Shown here: one piece after another, positions 1-11,315 of the stretch
Layout of the letters: each line of letters begins with the position of its first letter
How positions within the stretch are numbered: the first letter of the stretch is position 1
From: Anthoceros angustus
Taxonomy: Eukaryota; Streptophyta; Anthocerotopsida; Anthocerotales; Anthocerotaceae
DNA: 64,000 nucleotides
Direction of reading: 5' to 3'
Assembly: GCA_010909165.1 (NCBI GenBank)
Contig: VJWM01000044.1
Coordinates: 1,798,001 to 1,862,000, forward strand
The notes under the pieces: model-generated
The model's input: only the letters and a program-made list of their open reading frames with translations
Databases searched by the model: none
Told to the model about the DNA's origin: nothing
Position numbers and translations under genes: made by a program

Positions 1-189
1 GCTTGCCATATGCTGAGCTCAAGATGGCTTGATGGACACCAAGCTTCCAAGTCCGGAAATGCGGTCCTTAAGATTATTTCTTCTTCCCCAAAAACATCTT
101 GCTATTTGAAAATAGAAGGATCCCAACCTGTACTCAGCCCGGTCCATGTTAGAACCTTCCCAAGCTCAGAAAGGTAGATGTCATTCTAG

Positions 190-775
190 GAGTTTTGGAA
201 GCTAGCAGGAAGACATGCTACATATCTTGTGAAGCTAACAAGCTCCTAGGACTGGAAAATATCCTTTGGGATTGAGGTCTGGACGACATCATCGGAGCTT
301 GGAAAGCGAGCAGGTGTGGAGGACATCCTTGCAGCTTGGAAAGCGAGCAGGTGTGGAGAACATCCTTGCAGCTTGGAAAGCGAGCAGGTGTGGAGAACAT
401 CCTCGCAGCTTGGAAAGCTAACAGGCTAACAAGCTTCGATGACATCCTAGGAGCTTGGGGAGCTGATAGGCCTCGATTACATCCTAGGAGCTTGGGGAGT
501 TGATAGGCCTCGATGACATCCTAAGAGCTTGGGGAGCTGGCAAGTCTCCATGACATTCTAGGAGCTTCGGGAGCTGGCAGGCCCCGATGACATTCTAGGA
601 GCTTGGTTGGCCTGCCCTTGTAGGAGCTTGGGGAGCTGGCAGGCCTCAATGATATCCTAAGAGCTTGGGAAGCTAACACCTAGGGTCCGGGAAGCTAACA
701 GGCCTCCTGACATCGTAGGAGCTGGGAAGATAACAGGCTTCTATGACATCCTAGGAGCTTGGGAAGTTACCAAAG
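190..775. repeat. Minisatellite upstream of NT-C2 gene
   Basis: About 14-15 imperfect units of roughly 36-40 bp built around the core gacatcctaggagcttggg followed by an agctaacaggcctc-like tail. Between about 300 and 420 a variant unit of about 39 bp (gcagcttggaaagcgagcag core) is repeated three times almost exactly. Bases 1-190 contain scattered, more diverged pieces of the same words. The last unit runs to within a few bases of the ATG at 776, so the array occupies the expected 5' UTR or proximal promoter of the next gene. Confidence 0.85.
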
Positions 776-3315
776 ATGATACGGCCCACGCGTTATTGTT
801 TCTCGAAGTATAGAGTGACGCTCACAATCCACAGATTGGAGGGCTTAGTTCTTTCCGGACTGCATAATCCCCAAGTATTGGTTGATGTGAAGTGGGAAGG
901 GCCTAAGGGGGCACTTGGATCCCGCTTCCGAAGCATCAAAAGTGCCACAGGTGTTGGCGCTATGAATCACTCTGGTGGGACAATAGTATGGGAGCATGAA
1001 TTTGAGCATGTCTGTGTGTTTCGCTTTGACAAGACCGGGGGCTCCTTCCTGCCTTGGAATGTTTTCTTCATTATCCACCAGGTCTGTGCATGGTTTCTTC
1101 ACATGAACAGTGATTGAGGAGAGTTTGTCAGCTTGTCCATGACCGTGCCTAATATCGGCTGCTCATGCAAGGTTTCAGGGCTTGGGATGCAAAGCAAAGC
1201 AGTCACGTTTGGGCAGAGTTATTGTCAACTTGGCCGCCTTCGCTTCAACAACTGTCAACACCTGTCAGATTCACAAACTGCCACTCCTCTGCACTTTTAA
1301 GGAGTCTGAATCCCAAGCTTGTCTTGTTGTAAGCTTTCCTGCCATTTTCCGTTTCTTTGTAGTTGTTGGTTTTTGGCCCGTTTTCTCATTATATGATCTT
1401 TCCCATGTCAGGTGAGTTTCAGGTTGGAGGAATTGGATCTCGATGACATGCCATCCTTCTCGTCATGCCTGGGATGGCCTCTAGCCTGGAGAGAAAAAGG
1501 TGAGGATAGCACTGGAAGGAGGAGACTACTGCCGGATGGTGAGAAGAGTGTTGTGCTGGATGCCCTCAGTGAGAAGGGGAGGTTATCACCTTGTAGTGGA
1601 GGTAGTTCCCATGACTCTGACCCCTACAATCCAGACACGCTGGAAGATTTGGAGAATGAGGAGCATGAACAGCCAGACGACGCGCACGCCAAGTCCTTCA
1701 GTTATAAAACACTAACAGGTGCTAATCTTGTAGTTGAAGGAGTGCTTTCTTTTCGTAGGGAAGATAAAGGGGTGGGCGAAGCTGGGACTGTGATCTCAAT
1801 CCACAGCAGGGCAGCCTCTGCAGGTTTCTCGAAAGCCTATGAGGGGTTTTTCCATACAGATTCAGAGCAAGCTATGTCCCAGATTTCCATGTCCAGTCTT
1901 TTGTCTTGGTGCAACAGAAATATATGTTTTCACATCTTGCAACAAAAACTGAGCTTAAGGTCACCGCGTCCAAGAGGGGAGCCCCTGTTGAAAAAAGCAT
2001 ATGCTGAAGAAGGTGGTGATGATATAGATTGGGATCGCCGTATGTTGGGAGTTTATTTTGAGGTTGCCATCGTGGTGAGTGTCAAAAATCTGGCTTGTTG
2101 AAACCTTGCTTGTTTGCTGCTGACTGGCTGGTGGTTCTAAAGCAGAGGTTTTCCTCTAATGTCAGCCGCTTCTTGGTGGCGGAGTATTTGCAGGAGATGC
2201 AGAGGCAGGCAAGTGATCATTCTCTGGCTGTAGAGGCTGTGGACTTCAGTGGGGAGGGACTGTTTAGCGTCGGATTTTGGGAGTGGAAACAGATTGAAAA
2301 TAGAGACAGGAACTTGAAACTTGTAACAAATGTCTTCTTTGCTTCATTTGATCAGCGAAGTGAGAGTGCAGCTGGCGAAAGTGCTTGTACAGCACTTGTG
2401 GCAGTCATTGCCCACTGGCTGCTGAAGCATCCAACTTGGATGCCCGGCAAGGCAGAGTTTGACATGCTCATTCGTGATGGATCAGCAGAATGGCAGAGGC
2501 TGTGTGAGGTGGAGACACTGAAGGAAAGGTTCCCAGACCGACACTTTGACCTTGAAACTATTTTGCAGGCAGGGGTGAGACCTCTCCGCATAGTTACAGA
2601 AAAATCATTCGTCGGGTTTTTCATACCCGAACAGTTGGGTAAGTCCCTAGAAGTTTTACAAGGGGCAATGACATTTGATGAAATCTGGGATCAAATTGAT
2701 TGCGCTGGACCAGCTGTTTACATTGTCAGCTGGAATGACCACTTTTTCATCCTAAAGATGGACGAGAATGTGTCCTATATTTTTGACACGTTGGGGGAAA
2801 GGCTGCATGAAGGATGTGATCAGGCATATATTCTGCAATTCGACGCAAGTTCATCTCTTTCCCAGTTGGTGACAAAAGCAGCACCAACGCAAGAGCCTTT
2901 ACTGATGATGGGGAAAACACCACCGAAAGCGAAAAGGAAGCTAATGAAAAATTTGATGCAACACTTCCTGAAGTTAGGGAGAGTTGTCAATAGGGCAACA
3001 CAGGCTGTGACTGATGAGTCTGTAACAGGTGCAGTGACTGCAGAAGGTTTTTGTCCAGACGAGTCTACTGGTGCCAGCAGTGCAGCATATGTGTGCTACG
3101 GGGGGAATCAAGCTTGTCGTGAGTTTGTGAAAGGATTTCTTGCTGCTCTTCCTCTGAGAGCGTTGGAGGAAGACATTATTAAAGGCAGGCAGGGTACTGT
3201 CCACCTGCACAAGCGGTTGCAGATTGAACTTCATTATGTAATGTTATCACCAGTCATGCCTTCGTCCTTGGAGGTCGTTGAATATCGTAGCTGTGTAGGC
3301 ACTTTTTTTTTCTGA
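776..3315 (+). CDS. NT-C2 (EEIG1/EHBP1 N-terminal) domain protein, plant type
   Basis: Four exons give about 762 aa: 776-1081, 1179-1328, 1412-2074 and 2146-3315, all joined in phase 0 at GT-AG sites (last junction least certain). Exons 1-3 encode the NT-C2 lipid-binding-like fold: YRVTLTIHRLEG opens it, VWEHEFEHVCVF follows, and LGRVIVNLAAFAS and ACLVVSFRLEEL lie across the introns. A Ser/Asp/Glu-rich linker leads to GEPLLKKAYAEEGGDDIDWD, and then the conserved C-terminal plant domain with DQRSESAAGESACTALVAVI, RFPDRHFDLETIL, VYIVSWNDHFF and DTLGERLHEGCDQAYIL, ending near LHKRLQIELHY. These blocks are typical of the plant family annotated as 'EEIG1/EHBP1 N-terminal domain' proteins, about 700-760 aa; its biochemical role is not established. 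The start is chosen because MIRPTRYCFSKYRVTL matches the usual short N-terminus before the first C2 strand. No frameshift is seen. Confidence 0.85.
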
Positions 3316-3339
3316 TAAAATTAATTAAATGTCTAAATT

Positions 3340-3640
3340 CCATCTAATTTAGAGGACCCTGGAGGACCTTGTAACCGTATCCCATGCCTTTTTTTGTGTT
3401 TATATTCCATGTAATTTAGAGGACCCCAAAAGGACCTTTTTATTTTTATAAAATTAATTGAATATTATATTTTGATGAAATTGATTGGGTAGTCACACTC
3501 CATGTCGTTAGAGGAACTGAAGGATCTTATAACATCAGTCCTTTTTCCTAATTACATTTCATGTATTTTAGAGGACCCTAAAAGACTTTGGGTACATCGG
3601 AGTTGTGTATACTATCCAATATTTTACATGGTATCAGAGC
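3340..3640 (+). repeat. Copia LTR remnant with tRNA-iMet primer-binding site
   Basis: At 3629-3640 lies TGGTATCAGAGC, the standard plant Copia primer-binding site complementary to the 3' end of initiator tRNA-Met, directly after a stretch ending ...TTTTACA, as expected for an LTR 3' end. The preceding 290 bp hold four imperfect repeats of a tttagaggaccc...aaggacctt word (near 3348, 3407, 3499 and 3567). No plus-strand gag follows, since the next coding remnants are on the minus strand. This is therefore a truncated element or one joined to another. The left boundary is not defined. Confidence 0.6.
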
Positions 3641-3667
3641 ACACCAAGTTTTGCTTCTGATCCTGTG

Positions 3668-4713
3668 CTATCTGCTGATGTCGATCTTGCCAGATATGTC
3701 CGCATGGACTAATTCTAGGACTTGTGAGGCACGGTGAGCAACAATGGGAAAAGAAATTTCCTTCTGTTTGGCTATGACACAGGCATCACACAATGGAAGG
3801 TCCTTGAAGCATTTAGGCAGGGGCTCCCTATAGCATGTGAGGTTAGACATCTTTATCAGCTTGTCACGATTAGCATGACCTAATCTAGCATGCCAAAGAT
3901 TGGCCTCAGCAACTGGAGACATTTGGGCAACATGTGCTACATCTGCAGGTAGGCAAGTTAAGTTTAGTTGATGCAAATCATGAACGAGGATGCCATTAGC
4001 TACGACCTGTTTGTCTCCTCCTTGCTGAGTAAGCTCACAGCTAGACGAAGTGAAAAGTAGGTCGTATTGATGAAGAGACATCAATTGGCTGACAGATATC
4101 AAATTCTTTGCCATGTGTGGGACATGCAACACGTTATTCAAGTGAAGGATGAAGCCATCATGGAGACGAAACCTGCAGGTACCGTACCCCTTGATGCGTA
4201 ATCCTGTACGTGTGACCTCATCACCCAATAACACCTTGTTAGTAGTGGTAGATGCCCTATAATGGCTAAGCAGGGACTGATCATTGCAGATGTTAGATGT
4301 GGCACCGGAACCTAGGTACCAAGTGTGTGGGGAAGGAATGGAAGAAGATGCAAAGCAGACTGTCATTACTACAGGTTGCTTGTCAGAGGTCGACAAGGAA
4401 GGTCGATCCTTTGTGGCAGCCACATGAGCTTCAGCCTGTCTGGAGGGCTTCTCAGCTTTGCGTGGCTCGCCAGCTTTCTTCTTTCTGCATTCCCTTTCCC
4501 AATGGCCCTGGACAATTGTCGGAAACGAAGGACGAAGGGTGAAACCTTTTCTCCTTCCTTAAGCTGCAAAGAGAAGAGCTCGCCTCGGACAGCACACATG
4601 GTAAGGATGTTCTTAGCTTCATATGTTTGCAACAGTTGGGTCCAAATTTCTTCGGCCTTTGGAAGGAAAGCCACATCTGGCAGAAGGATCTCGTCCAGCC
4701 CTCTAATTAGCAC
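3668..4713 (-). pseudogene. Copia gag-protease-pre-integrase remnant
   Basis: Reading right to left, 4713-4369 carries a Copia gag (UBN2-type) segment (PKAEEIWTQLLQTYEAKN, LFSLQLKEGEKV). In another frame, 4423-3668 carries the retropepsin region and GAG-pre-integrase domain (NLWHARLGHANRDKLIKMSN), then the start of the integrase zinc region (CDACVIAKQKE). The protease active site reads LGSGATSN where the family has DSGA, so the catalytic Asp is Gly. At least one frameshift separates gag from protease. The integrase core, RT and RNase H are absent on the left, where the sequence meets the LTR remnant. A decayed fragment, not a functional element. Confidence 0.8.
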
Positions 4714-6176
4714 GGCACGAGCAACATTATTCAGGTTCTCCCACTTGTCCTTTTCCTCTGTGTGGCGCCTGCTGCTGGCTCAGTGATTGTTCCACTAACA
4801 ACTTCCCAAACATGTCGAGCTTGTGGCATGCGCACGCTACCGCCTTCAACTGCGCCATTAAAGCGGCCCCGCTCCTTAAATCCGGAGTAAGAAGTGAAGG
4901 ATTACAATTGGTTGAGGGATTACGGGCACAGGCGGAAGTGAAGGGGAAGGTCCACCTCCTCCACTCCTCCTTCTCCTACACCTCCTCCTCCTCCTCTTGA
5001 CATTCCGACTTTCTGTGAGGGCGAGTAGGAGGTACCGGTTGATCAATTCGGTACACACGCTTCTCGTCACTCAGAAGGTCAAAATGAGCATGAGGAAGGA
5101 CACGCCAGCTCGGATTCAGGAAGTATCGGCAGGATGAGGACGAAAAAGTAGATGTGGTGCTACAGATGTCGCCGCCAGACATCCTGCCTGTCGGTTGGGA
5201 AGCCAGCCACGGGGTGGGCGCCTTTGCGGTGGACGCCTGCTGGTCGGGCGCCTGCTCAAAAGGCACACTAGTTGGTGGATGTGGCCTACTATAGCGGAGA
5301 TGGTGGCCCGTGGGATCTGGGCTTCGCAAGACAATTGCTCGGAAACGAAGGATCTAAGGTGAAACCTTTTCTCCTTCCTTAAGCTGCAAAGAGAAGAGCT
5401 CGCCTCGGACAGCACACATGGTAAGGATGTTCTTAGCTTCATATGTTTGCAACAGTTGGGTCCAAATTTCTTCGGCCTTTGGAAGGAAAGCCACATCTGG
5501 CAGAAGGATCTCGTCCAGCCCTCTAATTAGCACGGCACGAGCAACATTATTCAGGTTCTCCCACTTGTCCTTTTCCTCTTGTGTGGCAGTTGCTGCTGGC
5601 TCTGTGATTGTTCCACTAACAACTTCCCAAACATGTCGAGCTTGCAGGGCAGCTGTCATGCGTACGCGCCGGCCTTCGAACTTCGTGCCATTAAAGCGGT
5701 CTCGCTCCTTAAATCCGACAGAGTAAGAAGTGAAGGATTACAATTGGTTGAGGGATTACGGGCACAGGCGGAAGTGAAGGGGAAGGTCCACCTCCTCCAC
5801 TCCTCCTTCTCCTACACCTCCTCCTCCTCCTCTTGACATTCCGACTTTCTGTGAGGGCGAGTAGGAGGTACCGGTTGATCAATTCGGTACACACGCTTCT
5901 CGTCACTCAGAAGGTCAAAATGAGCATGAGGAAGGACCACTGGATTCGTGAAGTATCGGCAGGATGAGGACGAAAAAGTAGATGTGGTGCTACAGATGTC
6001 AGCAGACATCCTGGCCGGTGTCGGTTGGGAAGCCAAAGCTAATGCTGGGGTGGGCGCCTTTTGTGCAGGGACGCGTCTGTTGCTGGGCGCCTGTTCTGAA
6101 AAGGCACACTAGTTGGTGGACAGGGTCGCGGCCTACTATAGCGGAGATGGTGGCCCGTGGGATCTGGGCTTCGCGC
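4511..6176. repeat. 820 bp tandem duplication in Copia gag/leader
   Basis: Two head-to-tail copies, about 4511-5330 and 5331-6176. Anchor gaaaccttttctcc occurs at 4541 and 5361 (offset 820). Each copy covers the start of gag and an upstream leader with a (tcc)n/(ctc)n run. The copies differ by short indels as much as by substitutions. In the second copy gag reads on for longer (NGTKFEGRRVRMTAALQARH then VWEVVSG, minus strand, 5725-5354), whereas the first copy is frameshifted there. Confidence 0.8.
5354..5725 (-). pseudogene. Copia gag N-terminal fragment, second copy
   Basis: Open minus-strand reading with the usual Copia gag beginning (FNGTKFEGRRVRMTAAL, HVWEVVSG) and then LIRGLDEILLPDVAFLPKAE and WTQLLQTYEAKN, ending at KEGEKVSP where the tandem duplication junction cuts it. 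It duplicates the gag part of the remnant to its left. Structural gag would assemble particles; this piece is too short to do so. Confidence 0.75.
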
Positions 6177-6214
6177 ACAGACGCCAGGGTCTGCAGCAGC
6201 GCTGCAGCAGAGGA

Positions 6215-6600
6215 TTACGCGCCAAAAATTGATGTTGTCTGCCGTTGTTGGGTAGCCGCCAATTCTGTGAGTTTGTGCAATTCCAGCGTATTTGATTCCA
6301 GCTTTCTTAAGAACAGATCCAGCGCATCCACAACCTCAATGTGCCGCGCAGCAGTAACCTCGAATTGTCGAGAGAAAACAGTTAGTAAAGCTGTTTCATT
6401 GTGACTCAATCTGTCGTTGGGCACTCGGTAAGCACCAACGATTTCAGGTGAGTCTGTTTCGCGAGATTTGAAAGTGTCCCGCAACTCCTCTTCAGAATGT
6501 CTTTCAACATGCACACGATTAGGGGTGCGACTGAAAGAGAAGGTATATGGGATGTCGTCCAGTCCTATTCCATAGTCTCTGGATTTTCTGGAATTTCCCT
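6215..6600 (-). pseudogene. Unrecognised open fragment upstream of Copia gag
   Basis: A minus-strand frame is open for over 100 codons, with a charged, helical-looking composition (HSEEELRDTFKSRETDSPE, then a Leu/Glu-rich stretch to about residue 90). I do not recognise a domain. Its position, 5' of the Copia gag remnants on the same strand, suggests an element leader or an N-terminal extension, but it could be unrelated. Confidence 0.3.
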
Positions 6601-7390
6601 GACGCCTTGTGTTCTGATGATTGCAGGGTGCTGGAGGTGAATAGAAGTTCTTATTTATTTTTTGCTAGTTTATGAAGTCCTATTACTAATGTAGTCATGC
6701 AGGTGGTGAAGGTATCCAGGACACATAATCCAGGAACCATCATAATGATGGTTACTGGGTTCTGTGCCCAGTGAGACTGCGGCTATACCGGGAGTTAGGA
6801 ACAAGTAGGGTTTCGCTTTTTTTAGGATTGAAGGATAAATAAGGCGAAAGGAGGAATAAATTGGGTAGCGCCGGACGAGGCTCGGAGTATACTCCGACTG
6901 AGTGAACAACGGACCCCACCACTATGGCAAGCTCGGACTACGCCGAGTAACGGATAAGTCCGAACCCACCTGTGTCAAAATAGGATAAGTACGCCAGGAA
7001 AGTAACCTAGGAGGAGGCGTGAGGATGACGAGGCGGCGCCACGGACGGCCCCGAGTGGAGGTCGGCATGCAGGTCAGACCGAACTGAGGCCGCAGGCAGT
7101 ATTCACGCCCGGTCGCGCGCGAAGGCCGCAGTAAGCGCGTAGGGTCGAGTAAGCCATGCACTCGCGCTACGGACAACGAAGAGGCGCCTTCCCGCCAGCA
7201 TTTCCACAAGCGCCAAGGAGGGAGGTCCGGCCGCAGCCCGCATCCACAGCCTTGCGCCCGCAATCCGGCTCTCTGGCGCTATCTTTTGGGCGCCACTAGA
7301 GCGTGGCGCGCCGTCAAGGTTGGAGCAACAACGCGCGAAGGAGGAACATCGTACGGACCCAGCACCAAAGAACAAGAGGAGGAGAAAGCA

Positions 7391-10300
7391 ATGGCACCCA
7401 AAAGCCGACGGAAGTCTGGGAGCCATGGACCGTGGAGCGCAACATTGTGACCCGCGCTATCCGGACTTCGGGCCCCGGCCGGAGGAAGTGGGAATTGGTG
7501 CAGAGTGGCATCCGGACGTGTTCCAAATGGTCTCGACCTTTGACAACGCTACTCTAGTCCGGAGTTTGCCCGAAGATGCCGGCGATCAACAAGGAGGTCC
7601 GATCCAAGAACCTCCGGAGGACCCGAGGCGATGGACCTTGAGGTCCCGAGGATGGCCTACAACCGCCAAGGAGGAAGAAGGGCGGTGCCGAGCCCCTTAA
7701 GGCGAAGGGAAGATAGGGCCGCCCACGGCGTCGAGGCTCGAACGCAGCGGACAACCAACGGATGGTTGATATCCGATCGGATACCGAGTAAGGGCGGTAG
7801 CCCGGATCATTGTCCATTGAACTCGCCACCAAGGTGGATCACCTTGGTGATAACCGCTGGTATTCTCGCATGCGCCCAATGGGAAGAGAGCGACTGGGAA
7901 GGATTATCTTCGCCTTCGGGCCAGAGGCACGCAAGCTAAGGAGCGAGAAGCCTCGCCATCGGCCGACCCCATACCGATTCATGTATGGGGACATTTCGAG
8001 CTCAAGGAGGGAGAGCTTGAGGGCGCCTAAGGGCCGGAGGCCCCGCTGGCAGAGCGTGCAAGGGCGCCTGAGGTGGGGGTCGCCCTTCAAGACCAAGCGG
8101 ACTCGGAGGAGGACGATCGAGGATTCCTGACTCCATACGTCGAGCGAACCCCTCACCACCTGTGGAAGTTTGGGAGGCGATTCCCCTTCCTCCTTTTGGT
8201 GCCCTCCGAGCCCCTTAAGGCGAAGGAGCCAAGAGGCGTAAGGAGGCGATGCCACCACAGAACAATGCCAACAACCACGACGCCGAGCCCCGACGAACTC
8301 GGGAGCCAAGAGGCGGAAGACGGTGCCGCTTACCAACGCAAAGACCTCGTAGGTGACTTACCCCCGCCCACGGAGTGGCAAGAGGTCAAGAGGCGGTAAG
8401 GAGGGTAAAGGGACGTGGCCCAAGGAGCAGGAGGTCACCGCAGCCCCACCTCGAGCCGGCCCTGCCCCGACAGAAGGGGCAAAAGAGCTTGCTCCCGACC
8501 CCTCACCTCCGAGCCCTGTGAGAAAGAGGGCACAAAGGAGTTAGAGGCCAAGAGGGCCAAGAGGGTGAGACTCGGACCTCACCACTGTGACCCGAGGGTC
8601 CCGATTAGGTCCGAGAACCCCCGACTTACCGATCATATGGAGGTCCTTGGCGGACCGAGAAATGCCGGCCCCACTACGGACTTTGTGGGGGCCTCACCGT
8701 GGCCGTGGAAGAAACACGGCGAAGTCCTGCCACCGCCATGGACGGAATGCTTTGGGGTCTCTGGTAAGAGAAGACCCGAAGTGGAGGCCACCCGAGGAGG
8801 ATGGTGGAACCCAAGAGCAAGTGAAGGCGGAGGGGCAAAGGAAAGGCGGAGTCCTCGCCGATCGAGGAAGGGAAACGCCGGGTGGCGGAGCGCGAGGCCC
8901 GGCGGCCAGATCGGGTTAAGGTTCTTCACCAGGCAACAAGCAAGCTCGGAGGCCCAAGCGCTGGGCGGAGGACCTTGCAGCGAAGAGGGAAGCGCAGCAG
9001 GAGGCGGAAGAGGCCCGGGCACAAGCAGAGAGCTCGGGACTGGCGGAGGCGGCCCGGCCAGAGAGCCGGGCGAGGCCTGTAAAGGCGGCGAAGGAGCCTA
9101 AGTCCGCAAGAAAGAGCGACCGGATCACTACATGCACGTGATCGAACCGTGGAGAGAGTCACAGTACCGAGGCTAACTCAAGGCCGACAAAGGCGGCGAA
9201 GGAGGAGGAAGACTCGGGAGGAGGGCGGGGATTCGGACTCCATCGTCTGGGCGAACCCCTCACCACCCGGGGAAGTTTGGGAGGCGATTCCCCTTCCCTC
9301 CTTTTGGTGCCCCTCGGGCGGGCGGCAGGAGGCGATCTGAGGCGTTGGCGGCTCGGCAGCGACGACCAACAACCACGGCTGCGGGCCAAACTCAGTGAGG
9401 CGAGGCGGAAGGCGGTGCCTGTGACACCTCGGAAGGTGCGTACCCACCTTGCAGTGTATGAGAGGAGAGGCGGTAAGGAGGCGAGGGGCGTGGAGGCGGA
9501 GGTCAGCAGCGGCCCACCAGGCAGTCTGTCCCCGGAAGGGGCAAAAGAGCTTGCTCCGGACCCCTCACCTCCTCCGAGCCCTGGAGAAAGAGGGCACAAA
9601 GGAGTTAGAGGCCAAGAGGGCCAAGAGGGTGAGACTCGGACCTCACCACTGTGACCGAGGGTCCCGATTAGGTCCGAGAACCCCCGACTTACTCCGGATC
9701 ATGGATGGAGGTCCTTGGCGGACCGAGAAATGCCGGCCCCACTACGGACTTTGTGGGGGCCTCACACGGCCGTGGAAGAAACACGGCGAAGTCCTGCCAC
9801 CGCCATGGACGGAATGCTTTGGGGTCTCTGGTAAGAGAAGACCCGAAGTGGAGGCCACCCGAGGAGGATGGTGGAACCCAAGAGCAAGTGAAGGCGGAGG
9901 GGCAAAGGAAAGGCGGAGTCCTCGCCGATCGAGGAAGGGAAACGCCGGGTGGCGGAGCGCGAGGCCCGGCGGCCAGATCGGGTTAAGGTTCTTCACCAGG
10001 CAACAAGCAAGCTCAGAGGCCCAAGCGGCGGAGGACCTTGCAGCGAAGAGGGAAGCGCAGCAGAGGCGGAAGAGGCCCGGGCACAAGCAGAGAGCTCGGG
10101 ACTGGCGGAGGCGGCCCGGCCAGAGAGCCGGGCGAGGCCTGTAAAGGCGGCGAAGGAGCTAAGCCGAAAGAGCGACCGGATCACTACAGACGTGATCGAA
10201 CCGTGGAGAGAGTCAGCAGAGGCTAACTCAAGGCCGACAAAGGCGGCGAAGGAGGAGGAAGACTCGGGAGATAGGGGATCTCCGAGTACAACCGCAGGAG

Positions 10301-11040
10301 GTAGAAGGAGGCGGCAGCAGATGGAGGATGAAGGACACGCTGAGCTACAACCCAAGATGCGCTTGAGCAGCAGTGATTCTCAACGAGAGAATCCACGACT
10401 CGAGCACGAAAAGAAAGCCCGGCCCGCTCAAGACGGAGGAAAATCGCGACTATCCAAGGAGTTGGACGCTGTGCTGTATGAGCCGGAGGAAGTCCGAGCC
10501 TGGACGGAGGTATCTCACCGTGAGAGGGAGTCATGAGCTAAAGGCCGTAATGAACGGAGGAGCGAGCACCGGAAGCGTAAAAGAAGCCGCCGTCCACCGA
10601 GAAAGGCGGAAGGGAACGCCGCGCTATGGCGGTAAGTCAATGGAAAGGAAACGACGGAGCCGGAGCAAGTGAGCAACAGCAGGCAGGAGGTGACCGAGGC
10701 CGCCTTGTAGCCTCGCGTGATACGCCTGCCCACCACAACCGGGCAGAGAGGTGGCCCAACAAGCCGAAAGACGAAATTTAACACTTATGGCGGAGGGAGT
10801 ATCGGTGCCCGCACACGTGGAAGAGGCACCAACAAGTCGATCGACTTTGCCTATTACCACGCCGAGCCCCGGCGAGAAGCCTCGACTCCGCAGAACTGGA
10901 CTCGGAAGGCTCAAGGAGATGAAGGCCACGGGACAAAGACAGGACCCTAGTGGCCCCTGCTTGAGATGACGGAGCGCGAGAGGAGCAACCGAGGAGGAAC
11001 GAGGAGCGGATGCGATCGAGGTAAGCACCCCGCACCTCAC
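7391..11040 (+). pseudogene. Decayed coding region inside 5' LTR
   Basis: An ATG at 7391 starts MAPKS; across several frameshifts the reading continues WEPWTVERNIVTRAIRT, WELVQ.EWHPDVFQMVSTFD, NKEVRSKNLRR, then VRAVARIIVH and ATKVDHLGDN. The same series is readable on the minus strand at 40526-39946, which supports a real ancestral protein. Further downstream (about 8700-11000) the most open frames are Glu/Ala/Arg-rich and look like a long coiled coil (AAKREAQ, EEARAQAESSGLAEAARPE), followed by PAHVEEAIQQVDSDFAYYHA in the other LTR copies. I do not recognise a known domain. Gag-like, accessory and captured host protein are all possible. Confidence 0.5.
8120..10260. repeat. 1.06-1.1 kb tandem duplication in 5' LTR
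   Basis: Two successive copies, about 8120-9200 and 9205-10260. The anchor cacaaaggagttagaggcca is at 8531 and 9595, an offset of 1064. The 3' LTR (about 19180-20260) and the truncated third LTR have one copy only, so the duplication arose after the LTRs separated, or it is an assembly insertion. Confidence 0.8.
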
Positions 11041-11134
11041 CATGGAAGGAGGGCCAACGGAGTCACGGCGATCGGGAACATGAGGACTTGAGGAGAGCCA
11101 CGGAGGAGTCCCGTGAGGGAGGAAACCCGGTGGA

Positions 11135-11315
11135 GTCCGACTTTGTCCGGACCCGAGGGAGGCCGGACCAAGTCCGACTCAAGTCCGACCAAGTCCGGAC
11201 TAATAAGTCCGGACCAAGTCCGACCAGAATAAGTCCGACCAAGTCCGACCAAGTCCGGACCCGAGGTCCGGACCAAGTCCGGACCAAGTCCGACCAAGTC
11301 CGACTCAAGTTCGTG
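11135..11315. repeat. Short aagtccgacc/aagtccggacc tandem repeat in LTR
   Basis: A run of about 15 units of 10-12 bp built from aagtccgac(c) and aagtccggacc. Equivalent, shorter runs occur in the 3' LTR (about 21105-21260) and, reduced, in the third LTR copy (about 23940-24030). The number of units differs between copies, as expected for slippage. Confidence 0.85.

Noticed and set aside
845-1102. Minus-strand frame over NT-C2 exon 1
   Set aside because: Antisense shadow of a conserved exon.
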